This document shows, piece after piece, positions 42,813 to 51,375 of a stretch of 64,000 nt of DNA. Location of the stretch: contig NZ_JAPSKE010000006.1 of NCBI RefSeq assembly GCF_031177825.1, positions 124,001 through 188,000 of the forward strand, read 5' to 3'. A program made the translations under genes and the position numbers. The stretch's first letter is position 1. Each line of letters opens with the position of its first letter. Below the pieces are notes generated by a model that was not told where the DNA came from, ran no database searches, and saw nothing but the letters and a program-made list of their open reading frames with translations. This stretch comes from Paenibacillus sp. (GTDB lineage Bacteria > Bacillota > Bacilli > Paenibacillales > YIM-B00363).

Positions 42813-44540
42813 GTGATTCTGAAAAAATGGTCGATTCGTACGATGGCGTTGCCGATTCTTGCGGCGATGCTGGCGCTGAGCGCTTGCTCGACGGGCGGGG
42901 ACGGCGGCTCGAAGGACGAGCCGAGCGTCGTAAGCGATTCCGGGGAGAGCGGGAACGGCGAACAAGGCAAGGACGCTGCCGAGGGGCCGGCCGTCTCGCC
43001 GCCGGGACAATACCCGATCGTCGCCGAGAAGCTGAAGTTGAAGGTATTCGCGCCGCAATATCCGTCCATCGAAGATATGGAGACGAACCTGTACACGAAG
43101 TGGATCGAAGAGAAGACGAATATCGACCTTGACTTCGAACTGGCGCCGAACGACGCGCTGAACGAGCGGAAGCAGCTCATGATGGCCAGTGGCGACTACC
43201 CGGAGGTCATTCTGCACGGCAATCTGACGAAGGAAGAGCAGATGAAATACGGCCAGCAAGGCGTATTCCTTCCGTTGAACGACTTGATCGAGAAGTACGC
43301 GCCGAACGTAAAGAAGGCGATGGAGGACATTCCATACCTAAAGCAATCGATCACGGCGCCGGACGGGAATATTTACGCGATTCCGCAAATTAACGAGTGC
43401 TTCCATTGCACCTATGCCCAGAAATACTGGATTAACGAGAAGTGGATCGAGAAGGTCGGCTTGCAGATGCCGACGACCCCGGATGAGCTGTATACCGTGC
43501 TTAAGGCGTTCAAGGAGAAGGACCCGAACGGGAACGGACAGGCGGACGAAATTCCGCTGACCGGCGCGACGCTGGAGACGATGTGGGAGGGCAACATCGA
43601 CGGCTATCTCATGGCGCCGTTCATCTATAACGACGGGACCAAATATTTGATGGTGAAAGACGGCAAGGTGGAGCTGGCGGCGAACAAGGACGAATGGCGC
43701 CAAGGGCTCGAATATATGAACAAGCTGTTCTCGGAAGGCTTGATCGACAAGGCGGCGTTCACGCAAAACGCCGACGCCGTATCCCAGCTGGCGAACCGCG
43801 ATCCGAACGTCTTGGGCTCGATTACGACGGCGTTGATCAGCTACGCGTACTCCCCGGACGATAAGCATCCCGTCCACAAGGAATACGCGACGGTTCCGCC
43901 GCTGAAGGGGCCGAACGGCGTGCAGCAAGCCGGCTATTACGGCGGGGTGAGCAACTCGCAATTCGCGATTACGAATAAGGCGTCGGAGCTGCAGCAGGCG
44001 GCCGCGATGCGATTGGTCGATCTGCTGTTTACGGAAGAAGCCGTAGCGCGGCAGGAATTCGGCCCCAAGGACGAGAAGTGGCGGGAAGCGGAAGCGGGAG
44101 AGCTCGGTCTTGACGGGCAGCCGGCGAAGTACGCGCGCATCACGAGCGATCAACCGGCGCCTCCGACGCACAACGACGGCTGGGAGCAGATCGGTCCGTC
44201 CCTCCGAACCGCGGAGTACCGCGCTTCGTGGGCCGTGCCGCAGGATCCGCTGGCGGAAGGCGGATACGAACTGAGATTGTATCTGGAGTCGAAGAAATAC
44301 GAGCCGTACAAATCTACTCAAGTATACCCGAGCAGCGTATTCATCGATTCGAAGGACGCGAGCGAAGCGGCGCAGCTCCAGACGAACATCGCCAGCTACG
44401 TGCGTTCGAATATGGCCCAATTCATTACGGGAAGCAAGGATATCGAGAAGGAATGGGACGCGTACGTCAAAGGGTTCGAAGGCCTGAACGCGGCTCGATA
44501 CTTGGAAATTCATCAGAAGGCGATCGACGCGAACCAATAA
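42813..44540 (+). CDS. Solute-binding lipoprotein (cassette 2)
   Basis: 575 aa, start GTG 42813 with GGAGGGG upstream. The signal peptide ends in a lipobox (LALSAC). It shares with the cassette 1 protein the EF-hand-like DPNGNGQADEIPLTG, the INECFHCTYAQKYWINEKW segment and PPLKGPNGVQ. The two are therefore diverged paralogues rather than recent copies, and may bind related oligosaccharides of different size. It ends at a hairpin terminator before the second GH29 gene. Confidence 0.93.
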   Translation: MILKKWSIRTMALPILAAMLALSACSTGGDGGSKDEPSVVSDSGESGNGEQGKDAAEGPAVSPPGQYPIVAEKLKLKVFAPQYPSIEDMETNLYTKWIEEKTNIDLDFELAPNDALNERKQLMMASGDYPEVILHGNLTKEEQMKYGQQGVFLPLNDLIEKYAPNVKKAMEDIPYLKQSITAPDGNIYAIPQINECFHCTYAQKYWINEKWIEKVGLQMPTTPDELYTVLKAFKEKDPNGNGQADEIPLTGATLETMWEGNIDGYLMAPFIYNDGTKYLMVKDGKVELAANKDEWRQGLEYMNKLFSEGLIDKAAFTQNADAVSQLANRDPNVLGSITTALISYAYSPDDKHPVHKEYATVPPLKGPNGVQQAGYYGGVSNSQFAITNKASELQQAAAMRLVDLLFTEEAVARQEFGPKDEKWREAEAGELGLDGQPAKYARITSDQPAPPTHNDGWEQIGPSLRTAEYRASWAVPQDPLAEGGYELRLYLESKKYEPYKSTQVYPSSVFIDSKDASEAAQLQTNIASYVRSNMAQFITGSKDIEKEWDAYVKGFEGLNAARYLEIHQKAIDANQ

Positions 44541-44547
44541 GTTCGAC

Positions 44548-44583
44548 GGGGCTGTCCCGCGGCGCGAAGCCGGGGGACAGCCC
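44548..44583 (+). terminator. Hairpin terminator or attenuator
   Basis: GGGCTGTCCC (from 44549) and GGGACAGCCC (44574-44583) form a 10-bp stem. There is no strong T tract, so it may only lower expression of the downstream GH29 gene. Confidence 0.6.
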
Positions 44584-44623
44584 TCGCTTCGAGCTGGGTT
44601 TATCTTAGCAGGGGGGATTACCT

Positions 44624-45898
44624 ATGACCGTTCCGATTCGTGTAAAGCCGACGGCCCGGCAGTTGGAGTACCAGCAATGGGAGTTCGGATTGTTTTTGCA
44701 TTTCGGACTGCGTACTTTCTATGAAGGCTATGTCGACTTCGACAAGCGGCCGATGTCGCCCTCCGCGTTCCGACCGGCGCTTCTGGACTGCGAGCAGTGG
44801 ATTCGCACGGCGAAGGAAGCCGGCATGAACTATGCGGTGCTTACCGCCAAGCATCACGACGGCTTCTCCAATTGGCCGACCCGGTACTCGACTTTCTCCG
44901 TGGCGCATTCCCCGTGGAAGGACGGCAAGGGGGACGTCATCCGTGAATTTACGGACGCTTGCCGGAAATACGGCGTGAAGCCCGGACTCTACTATTCGCC
45001 TTACGACGGCTCGGCGGATTTCTATACGCAGGACGCCAAGGCGTACGACGACTACTTCGTCAATCAGATCACGGAGCTGCTAACGAATTACGGGGATATC
45101 GATATATTATGGTTCGACGGCTGCGGTTCGGAGGATCACGAGTACGACTGGCCGCGCATCATCGGCGAAATCCGCCGAATGCAGCCGAACATTCTCATCT
45201 TCAATATGGGCGATCCCGACTTCCGTTGGGTCGGGAACGAGGACGGGATCGCGCCGGATCCGTGCTGGAACACGGTGGACGCCACCGAATTTTCCATCCT
45301 GACGGACGAAGCGGATCGGTTGGCCGAGCGGCTGTGGCTGCCGGCCGAATGCGACGTGCAGCTGCGGTCGAATTGGTTTTACAGCGATAACGACCTGCAT
45401 ACGCTCAAGACCCTGGAAGAGCTGATGGGACTCTATTCTCTATCGGTCGGGCGCGGAGCGAATCTGCTGCTGAATATCGGACCGGACCGGGAAGGGCGTC
45501 TGCCGCCCGCGGATACCGACCGACTCCTTGCGTTCGGCGCGGAAATTCGCCGCCGATTCGGCTCCCCGATCGCCACGCTGTCCGACTTCGCGGGGAGCGA
45601 CGGGAAGTGGGAGGTCACGCTGCCCGAACCGCAGCTCATCGATCATATCGTCATCGGGGAAGACTTGACGGACGGGGAGTGCGTGCGAAGCTTCGTCTTG
45701 ACCGTCGTAACCGCGAAGACGAGGCGGCGGGTTCGCATGTACGAAGGACGTTGCATCGGTCATAAGCGGATCGTCCGCCTTCCGGCCGTGAAGGTTCGGG
45801 GCGTAGCGCTGGAGATTCTAGACAGCGAAGGCGAGCCGAACATTCGGGAACTGTCGGTGTTCTCGGCCGGGGACGGGGATACCCTAACGGATAAGTAA
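44624..45898 (+). CDS. GH29 family alpha-L-fucosidase (cassette 2)
   Basis: 424 aa with the GH29 pattern: FGLFLHFGLRTFYEGY, then YAVLTAKHHDGFSNWP, then IDILWFDGCGSED with the probable nucleophile Asp, and AECDVQLRSNWFYSD. The last about 80 residues form a beta domain. No signal peptide is seen, so it acts on imported substrate. ATG 44624 follows a GGGGGGA site. It ends cassette 2. It differs from the enzyme at 31955 in the active-site loops, so the pair may cover different fucosyl linkages. Confidence 0.9.
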   Translation: MTVPIRVKPTARQLEYQQWEFGLFLHFGLRTFYEGYVDFDKRPMSPSAFRPALLDCEQWIRTAKEAGMNYAVLTAKHHDGFSNWPTRYSTFSVAHSPWKDGKGDVIREFTDACRKYGVKPGLYYSPYDGSADFYTQDAKAYDDYFVNQITELLTNYGDIDILWFDGCGSEDHEYDWPRIIGEIRRMQPNILIFNMGDPDFRWVGNEDGIAPDPCWNTVDATEFSILTDEADRLAERLWLPAECDVQLRSNWFYSDNDLHTLKTLEELMGLYSLSVGRGANLLLNIGPDREGRLPPADTDRLLAFGAEIRRRFGSPIATLSDFAGSDGKWEVTLPEPQLIDHIVIGEDLTDGECVRSFVLTVVTAKTRRRVRMYEGRCIGHKRIVRLPAVKVRGVALEILDSEGEPNIRELSVFSAGDGDTLTDK

Positions 45899-45906
45899 AG
45901 GAATGC

Positions 45907-45957
45907 GCCGTCTTTGCCGCTCGATCATAGACCGCGACCTTGGGCGGCAAGGACGGC
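45907..45957. terminator. Hairpin between convergent genes
   Basis: GCCGTCTTTGCCGC pairs with GCGGCAAGGACGGC (14 bp with one G-U) around a 23-nt loop. It lies between the fucosidase and the convergent LURP-one-like gene. Confidence 0.6.
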
Positions 45958-45976
45958 GACTCGTCGCCGGACGCGG

Positions 45977-46477
45977 TTAAGTGATAGCATGGTTCGCCGC
46001 TGATCGCTGCCTCTTCTGAATCGCATGCATGCCCAGAATGACCGCCACGAGTTCGTAGGAGTCCAAGTCCTCGCATCGGTTGTTCAGTAGAAACGCCCCC
46101 GAGGAAAACCAACCGTTCACCTGCTCGAAGCGGGCGACCGCGCCGGATCCGTCGGAAATGTCGTACTCCCTCGAGAATGCCGGCGACACAATCTCATAGC
46201 TGCCCCGACCGTCCGTGTCATAGGTGTATTTCTTCGAAAATAACGTAAGTCTGCTCTTCAGTACGCCTAACTGTCCTCCGCGGGCATCGGTTACCTGCCA
46301 TTTGTTCGACAACATCGAAAAACTCCCATGACACGCCAGCCGGCCGTCCTGTCCATATACTTCAATCGAAGAGCCGAAGGCGCTCTTCAAATCTACATGT
46401 CCGACGCGCTGTTCCCGTTCGTTCACAATTTCCGTCATGCCCGCACTGAAAAAGTTATCCCGAAAGTAAAGATTCAT
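45977..46477 (-). CDS. LURP-one-related (YxjI-like) protein
   Basis: 166 aa. It starts MNLYFRDNFFSAGMTEIVNE, a usual YxjI/LOR opening. The family beta-barrel repeats follow: LKSAFGSSIEVYGQDGRLAC, then NKWQVTDARGGQLGVLKSRL, then YDISDGSGAVARFEQVNGWF. The last helix, SYELVAVILGMHAIQKRQ, is the buried tubby-like helix. Function is unknown in bacteria; a scramblase-like or lipid-associated role has been suggested for the fold. GTG codons at 46486-46489 with a GGGGGAGG site are alternative starts. It is a single gene convergent with the fucosidase. Confidence 0.8.
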   Translation of the reverse strand: MNLYFRDNFFSAGMTEIVNEREQRVGHVDLKSAFGSSIEVYGQDGRLACHGSFSMLSNKWQVTDARGGQLGVLKSRLTLFSKKYTYDTDGRGSYEIVSPAFSREYDISDGSGAVARFEQVNGWFSSGAFLLNNRCEDLDSYELVAVILGMHAIQKRQRSAANHAIT

Positions 46478-46684
46478 TCCCGCCACCACAACGCCTCCCC
46501 CTACGAACAATCTCTACTGAGATAGACGAAAACAAGGGAAAGGAAGTTCCATCCGCCGCTGAGTTCGCGCCTCCGCTCCGTGCGGCGAGACAGAGGGTTT
46601 CCTTGCCCGAGGTTTGGAGAAACTTGGGGATGAAGGCACATTCGCGGACCGATGCGAAACATGTCGAAAATACGTAGAAATCAA

Positions 46685-46730
46685 TTGACATGAAAGCGCA
46701 ACCGGAACTAGAATTGTGAGTATTGTCACA
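46685..46730 (+). promoter_or_regulatory. Promoter and palindromic operator of the nucleoside operon
   Basis: -35 TTGACA (46685-46690), 18 bp, -10 TAGAAT (46709-46714). TGTGA-N6-TCACA (46715-46719 and 46726-46730) follows at once and covers the expected start. The palindrome equals the enterobacterial CRP core by sequence. In a Firmicute it is more likely the site of another FNR/CRP- or GntR-type repressor. Confidence 0.65.
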
Positions 46731-46757
46731 CTATTATTCGACAGGGGCGAAACGGAA

Positions 46758-47798
46758 TTGAAAAAATGGACCATCCTTGCGGTCGTTTCTCTGCTGATGA
46801 CCGGCTTGCTCGCCGCTTGCGGCGGCGCGCAGGACAACGCCGGGAACGAAGGCGCGGCAGCCGGCGAAGCGGCTTCCGGCGAGAAGCAGCGCGTTGTCCT
46901 GGTTACGCCGGAGAAGATCGGCGTCAACCAATTTTTTACCCAGATGCAAGAAGGGTTAGAGAAAGCGGGTCAAGAGTTTAACCTGGAGACGAAGGTGATC
47001 GAGTCCGCGGATCCGACGCAGGTCGAGCAAAACCTTCGCGCAGCCGTAGCGGAAGACTACGACCTCATCATCACGGCCGCGTTCAGCGCCGCCGACGCAT
47101 TGACGAAGGTCGCGGCCGAGAATCCGGACCAAGCGTTCGCGATCATCGACGTCGTCGTCGACGCGCCGAACGTACGCAGCATCGAGTTCCGTGAGCACGA
47201 GGCGGCGTACTTGATGGGCGCGGCCGCAGGCCTCTCGACGAAGACGAACACGGTCGGCGCCGTCGTAGCGATGGACGTGCCGCTGCTGTCGAAGTATACG
47301 AAGGGCTTCGAGCAAGGCCTCAAGTCGGTGAACCCGGACGCGAAGTTCTTGGTCAACTACGTCGGCGGCTTTACGGACCCGGCGAAGGCGAAGGAACTCG
47401 CGCTGCTGCAGCAGTCGCAAGGCGCGGACTTCGTAGCGGGCATGGCGGCGGTCGGCGACAACGGCGTCTTCGAAGCGGCGAAGGAGAAGGGCTTCTACAC
47501 GGCGGGCCAAGATACGGACCGCACGGTGGAAGATCCGGAGCACGTCGTCCTCTCCCAATTGAAAGAGACGGACACGGTCGCCTACGAGACGGCGAAGGAC
47601 TTCGCGGAAGGCAATTTCACGTACGGTCCGGTCAGCTACGGTCTTAAGGAGAACGGCGTCGGCCTGACGTTCGTTACGGCGGAATCGACATCCCCGCTGA
47701 GCGACTTCATCGGTCAAGACAACGTGGACAAGCTGAAGAAAATTCGCGACGACATCGTATCGGGCGCGATCGAAGTGGTTAACCCGTTGGCACAATAA
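46758..47798 (+). CDS. BMP family nucleoside-binding lipoprotein
   Basis: 346 aa from TTG 46758; the GTG at 46716 lies inside the operator and before the transcription start. The signal peptide ends in a lipobox (GLLAAC). The Bmp/PnrA fold is seen in EKIGVNQFFTQMQEGLEKAG, then DYDLIITAAFSAADALTKVA, then FREHEAAYLMGAAAGLSTKT, then VGDNGVFEAAKEKGFYTAGQ. Such proteins bind purine nucleosides for ABC import. It is the first gene of an operon like Bacillus nupNOPQ. A terminator-like hairpin after it would raise the binding protein above the membrane parts. Confidence 0.93.
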   Translation: MKKWTILAVVSLLMTGLLAACGGAQDNAGNEGAAAGEAASGEKQRVVLVTPEKIGVNQFFTQMQEGLEKAGQEFNLETKVIESADPTQVEQNLRAAVAEDYDLIITAAFSAADALTKVAAENPDQAFAIIDVVVDAPNVRSIEFREHEAAYLMGAAAGLSTKTNTVGAVVAMDVPLLSKYTKGFEQGLKSVNPDAKFLVNYVGGFTDPAKAKELALLQQSQGADFVAGMAAVGDNGVFEAAKEKGFYTAGQDTDRTVEDPEHVVLSQLKETDTVAYETAKDFAEGNFTYGPVSYGLKENGVGLTFVTAESTSPLSDFIGQDNVDKLKKIRDDIVSGAIEVVNPLAQ

Positions 47799-47812
47799 GC
47801 GAAAAGAACGAA

Positions 47813-47840
47813 AAACCGGTTGCCTTCCCGCAGCCGGTTT
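47813..47840 (+). terminator. Partial terminator after the nucleoside-binding protein gene
   Basis: AAACCGG (47813-47819) and CCGGTTT (47834-47840) with inner TTGC/GCAG pairing, followed by a mixed T-rich tract. It lies between the binding-protein and ATPase genes, a common place for partial termination. Confidence 0.65.
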
Positions 47841-47896
47841 CTCTTGTTTCCGCCTTCCGTAAGGCAGGGGCGAGGAAATAGAGAGGAGGCGGAGCA

Positions 47897-49408
47897 ATGC
47901 TGCTGCAGATGGAAAACATTACGAAACGCTACGGAGCCCTGACCGCGAACGACGATGTGAACTTCTCGTTGGGCGAGGGCGAAGTGCATGCGCTCGTCGG
48001 CGAGAACGGGGCCGGAAAGTCGACGCTGATGAAGATGCTGTACGGGGAAGAGCAGCCGACTTCGGGCCGTATCGTCCTGAACGGACAGGAGAAGACATTC
48101 GCCTCCCCGTCGGACGCGATCGACGCGGGGATCGGCATGGTCCACCAGCATTTCATGTTGTTTCCGGCGTTCACCGTCGCCGAGAACATCGTTATCGGAC
48201 GCGAACCGACAGCCGGCCTCGCCTTCGATCGGAAGGCGGCCGCCGAACGCGTCAAGCGGTTATCGGAACAATACGGCATGCCGGTAGACCCGTGGCAGAA
48301 AATTTCGGATTGTCCGGTAGGCATTCAGCAGCGCGTGGAAATTTTGAAAGTGCTGGGGCAAGGGGCGAAGATCGTCATTTTGGACGAGCCGACCGGCGCT
48401 TTGACGCCGCTCGAGGTGGAATGGCTGCTGAAAGCGATCCGGGACCTTGCGAAGCAAGGGATCAGTTTTATCTTGATCAGCCACAAGCTGCAGGAGGTCA
48501 TGGAAGCGGCCGACCGGATCACGGTGCTCCGCGACGGCCGGGTGACGGGCGCGATGAACGCCGGCGAGACCGACGTCGAGCAGCTGTCCCGGCTGATGGT
48601 CGGCCGGGAGCTGAAGCGGAGGACGAAGATGGACATCGAACCGGGCCGGGACATCCTGGACGTTCGGAACGTCACCGTGCGCGGAGAGAAGGGCGCCAAG
48701 CCGCTGCTGGACCGGGTCGACTTCCGCGTCAGAGCCGGGGAGATCGTCGGCGTCGCCGGCATCTCGGGGAACGGCCAATCCGAGCTGCTGCAAGCCATAT
48801 CCGGACTTCGCCGCGTCGATGACGGGAGCATCTCCATTCAGGGGAACGACGTCACGAACGCGACGCCGCTCGACGTCCGGAAGGCCGGATTCGCCCACAT
48901 TCCGGAGGATCGGTACATGTGGGGCTCCGCCAAGGAAGAGAGCGTCGCGGACAACGGCATTATGGGACATGCGCGTTCGCACAGCGGCAGAGGGGTTCTC
49001 CGGGAAGGGAAAATCCGGGAAACGGTGGAACGATTCATCGCTTCCTTCCAGATCAAAGCCGGCTCGCTCGAGACGAAGGCGAAGCATTTGTCGGGCGGCA
49101 ATATGCAGAAGCTGATCGTCGCCCGCGAGATGGCGCACGGCACGCCGTTCCTGATCGCGGCGGAGCCGACGCGCGGCGTCGACATCGGCGCGATGGAAGC
49201 GATCCACGAAGCGCTGCTCCAGCGGCGGAACGAGGGCGGCGCCGTGCTGCTCGTCTCGTCCGAGCTGACGGAAATCCTTCAGCTGTCGGATCGCATCCTC
49301 GTCATGTACGAGGGCAAGATCGCCGGCGAATTGACGGCGGACGAAGCGACGGAAGAGCGGATCAGCATGCTGATGTCGGGAGGAGTTACGCGTCATGAGC
49401 CGTCTTAA
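47897..49408 (+). CDS. Nucleoside ABC transporter ATPase with two ATP-binding domains
   Basis: 503 aa with two ATPase domains, as in NupO/YufO. The first has Walker A VGENGAGKSTL, Q-loop MVHQHFMLFP and Walker B IVILDEPTGALTP. The second has a degenerate Walker A (VAGISGNGQSELLQ), signature HLSGGNMQKLIVAREM and LIAAEPTRGVD. This asymmetry is normal in BMP-type and ribose-type importers. ATG 47897 follows GAGGAGG. The end overlaps the first permease by 14 nt. Confidence 0.94.
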   Translation: MLLQMENITKRYGALTANDDVNFSLGEGEVHALVGENGAGKSTLMKMLYGEEQPTSGRIVLNGQEKTFASPSDAIDAGIGMVHQHFMLFPAFTVAENIVIGREPTAGLAFDRKAAAERVKRLSEQYGMPVDPWQKISDCPVGIQQRVEILKVLGQGAKIVILDEPTGALTPLEVEWLLKAIRDLAKQGISFILISHKLQEVMEAADRITVLRDGRVTGAMNAGETDVEQLSRLMVGRELKRRTKMDIEPGRDILDVRNVTVRGEKGAKPLLDRVDFRVRAGEIVGVAGISGNGQSELLQAISGLRRVDDGSISIQGNDVTNATPLDVRKAGFAHIPEDRYMWGSAKEESVADNGIMGHARSHSGRGVLREGKIRETVERFIASFQIKAGSLETKAKHLSGGNMQKLIVAREMAHGTPFLIAAEPTRGVDIGAMEAIHEALLQRRNEGGAVLLVSSELTEILQLSDRILVMYEGKIAGELTADEATEERISMLMSGGVTRHEPS

Positions 49409-50465
49409 GAGAACCTTATTTCTTCAAGCGCTGCTGCAGCCGTTGACGGCCATCGTACTCGGTCTCCTCGTCGGCGCCGTGCTGATCGCCGCGATCGGCG
49501 GCTCCGTTACCGAGACGTATGCGGAGATGTGGAAGGGCGCGTTCGGCAATTCGTTCTTCGCCGCCAGCACGCTGGCCCGGGCGACGCCGATCATCTTGAT
49601 CGGCCTCGGCGTCTCGCTCGCCTTCCGCGCCGGCGTGTTCAACCTCGGCGCCGAAGGGCAGATGATTCTCGGCGCGCTGTCCGCGGCGCTCGTGGCGCTG
49701 CATGTTCCCGGACCTGCCGCGCTGAAGCTGCTGCTCGCGCTGTTGTCCGGCATGCTCGTCGGCGGCTTGTGGTCGGCGTTCGCCGGCTGGCTGGATACGC
49801 GGTTCCGGATGAATCTGCTCATCACGACGCTGCTGTTCAACTATATCGCCGTGCTGTTCGCCGGCTTTATGGTGTCGTTCCCGTTCAAGGAGAAGGGCGG
49901 CTCGGGCGGGGCCCAGACGGCGATGATCGCCAGCGACGTCTGGCTTCCGAAGCTCCTCCCCGGTTCGACGCTGCACGTCGGATTCGCCGTCGCGCTCGCG
50001 GCCGCAATCGCGCTCGCGTTGTTTCTGCGCTACACGGTTAAGGGCTACGAAATTCGCATGCTCGGCAGCAATCCGCTCTTCGCCGCCTACGGCGGGGTTC
50101 GCCGCGGCAGGGTCATGCTGTTGAGCATGATTACGAGCGGCGCGTTCGCCGGTCTCGCGGGCACGTTCGAGGTGTTGGGCACGCAGTATCGATACATCGA
50201 CAACATGTTAAGCTCGCCGGGCTTCGCCTGGTCCGGCATTATGGCCGCGCTCATCGCCGGCTCGAATCCGGTCGGAACCGCGATCACGGCCGTGCTGCTC
50301 GCCGCGCTGCAAACCGGCGGCATGGGCGTCGAGCGCAACACGGAGATTCCGTTGGAAATTTCCAACATCATTCAGGCCGCATTGATTCTGTTCGTCTCGG
50401 CGAAAATTACGTTCACATTCATCCGACGCAGGAAAGCGAGGGACGCCGATGGAAACGCTGTTTGA
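49395..50465 (+). CDS. Nucleoside ABC transporter permease 1 (NupP/YufP-like)
   Basis: 356 aa with about nine hydrophobic segments. Family marks are AFRAGVFNLGAEGQMILGAL, GWLDTRFRMNLLITTLLFNY and FAWSGIMAALIAGSNPVGTA. It overlaps both neighbours (14 nt and 17 nt), so its synthesis is coupled to the ATPase and the second permease. It imports nucleosides together with the permease at 50449. Confidence 0.94.
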   Translation: MSRLKRTLFLQALLQPLTAIVLGLLVGAVLIAAIGGSVTETYAEMWKGAFGNSFFAASTLARATPIILIGLGVSLAFRAGVFNLGAEGQMILGALSAALVALHVPGPAALKLLLALLSGMLVGGLWSAFAGWLDTRFRMNLLITTLLFNYIAVLFAGFMVSFPFKEKGGSGGAQTAMIASDVWLPKLLPGSTLHVGFAVALAAAIALALFLRYTVKGYEIRMLGSNPLFAAYGGVRRGRVMLLSMITSGAFAGLAGTFEVLGTQYRYIDNMLSSPGFAWSGIMAALIAGSNPVGTAITAVLLAALQTGGMGVERNTEIPLEISNIIQAALILFVSAKITFTFIRRRKARDADGNAV

Positions 50466-51366
50466 CATCAATCTGCTCAGCTCGACGCTCCGCATCGTCG
50501 CGCCGCTCCTGCTGGCGGCGCTCGGCGGCGCGCTCTGCGCCCGCGTCGGACTGTTCAACGTCGCGCTGGAGGGCATGATGCTGATCGGCGCCTTCTGCGC
50601 GATCCTGGGCAACTACTTGTTCGGCAACGTGCTTGTTGCGGTGCTGTTCTCCTGTCTATGCGTCGGCGTCGTCGCGCTGCTGTTCGCGTATTTAAGCGTC
50701 CATCTGCAGGCGAACGCGATCATCGTCGGGATCGCGATTAACTTCTTAGCGCTCGGGCTGACGGCGTTCGCGTTGTTCGTCATCTTCGGCAACAAGGGCC
50801 AATATTACGACCCGAACATGAAGGGATTGCCGGTATGGCATATCCCGGTCGTCAAGGACATTCCGGTACTCGGCGACTTGCTCTCCGGGCATTCGCCGCT
50901 CGTGTACCTCGCCTTCCTGCTCGCGATCGCGCTGCAATACGTCGTGTACCGCACGGTGCTGGGCTTCCGGCTGACCGCCGTCGGCGAGAACCCGTCCGCG
51001 GCCGGCAGCCTCGGCCTTCGCGTCAAGCGGTACCAGTACGGCGCGGTGCTGGCGAGCGGCGTCCTGTGCGCCTTGGCCGGCGCCCAGCTGTCCTTGGGGC
51101 AAGTGACGTTGTTCGCGGAAAACATGACGTCCGGCCGCGGCTTCATCGCCCTCGTCGCCGCGATGCTCGGGCAGAACAATCCGCTCGGCGTCGCCGCCTC
51201 GAGCCTGCTGTTCGGCTTCACGGACGCGATCAGCATTCGGCTGCAGGGGCTGGCGCTGCCGACCCATTTCACGATGATGCTCCCGTACGTCATGACGATT
51301 ATCGTCATGTTCTTGTTTAAGGACAAAGCATACCTGCGTCAATCCGGACGGATCGGCGGACAGTAA
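50449..51366 (+). CDS. Nucleoside ABC transporter permease 2 (NupQ/YufQ-like)
   Basis: 305 aa with about eight hydrophobic segments. Marks are GGALCARVGLFNVALEGMML, LQANAIIVGIAINFLALG and GRGFIALVAAMLGQNNPLGV, all usual for the second BMP-type permease. It is the last transport gene and is followed by the sulfite-oxidase-like gene after 9 nt, so transport and salvage genes are co-transcribed. Confidence 0.94.
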   Translation: METLFDINLLSSTLRIVAPLLLAALGGALCARVGLFNVALEGMMLIGAFCAILGNYLFGNVLVAVLFSCLCVGVVALLFAYLSVHLQANAIIVGIAINFLALGLTAFALFVIFGNKGQYYDPNMKGLPVWHIPVVKDIPVLGDLLSGHSPLVYLAFLLAIALQYVVYRTVLGFRLTAVGENPSAAGSLGLRVKRYQYGAVLASGVLCALAGAQLSLGQVTLFAENMTSGRGFIALVAAMLGQNNPLGVAASSLLFGFTDAISIRLQGLALPTHFTMMLPYVMTIIVMFLFKDKAYLRQSGRIGGQ

Positions 51367-51375
51367 GAGAGGAAG

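Noticed and set aside
43338..44537. 399-codon open frame on the minus strand
   Set aside because: It is a shadow of the cassette 2 binding-protein gene. Its composition is Arg-rich and mirrors the shadow at 30239.
46511..46684. Purine riboswitch upstream of the nucleoside operon
   Set aside because: The region precedes the predicted promoter and lacks the conserved purine-aptamer core, so it cannot be a leader riboswitch.
46715..46730. True cAMP-CRP site
   Set aside because: The sequence fits, but its position on the start and the apparent Firmicute host make enterobacterial-type activation unlikely.
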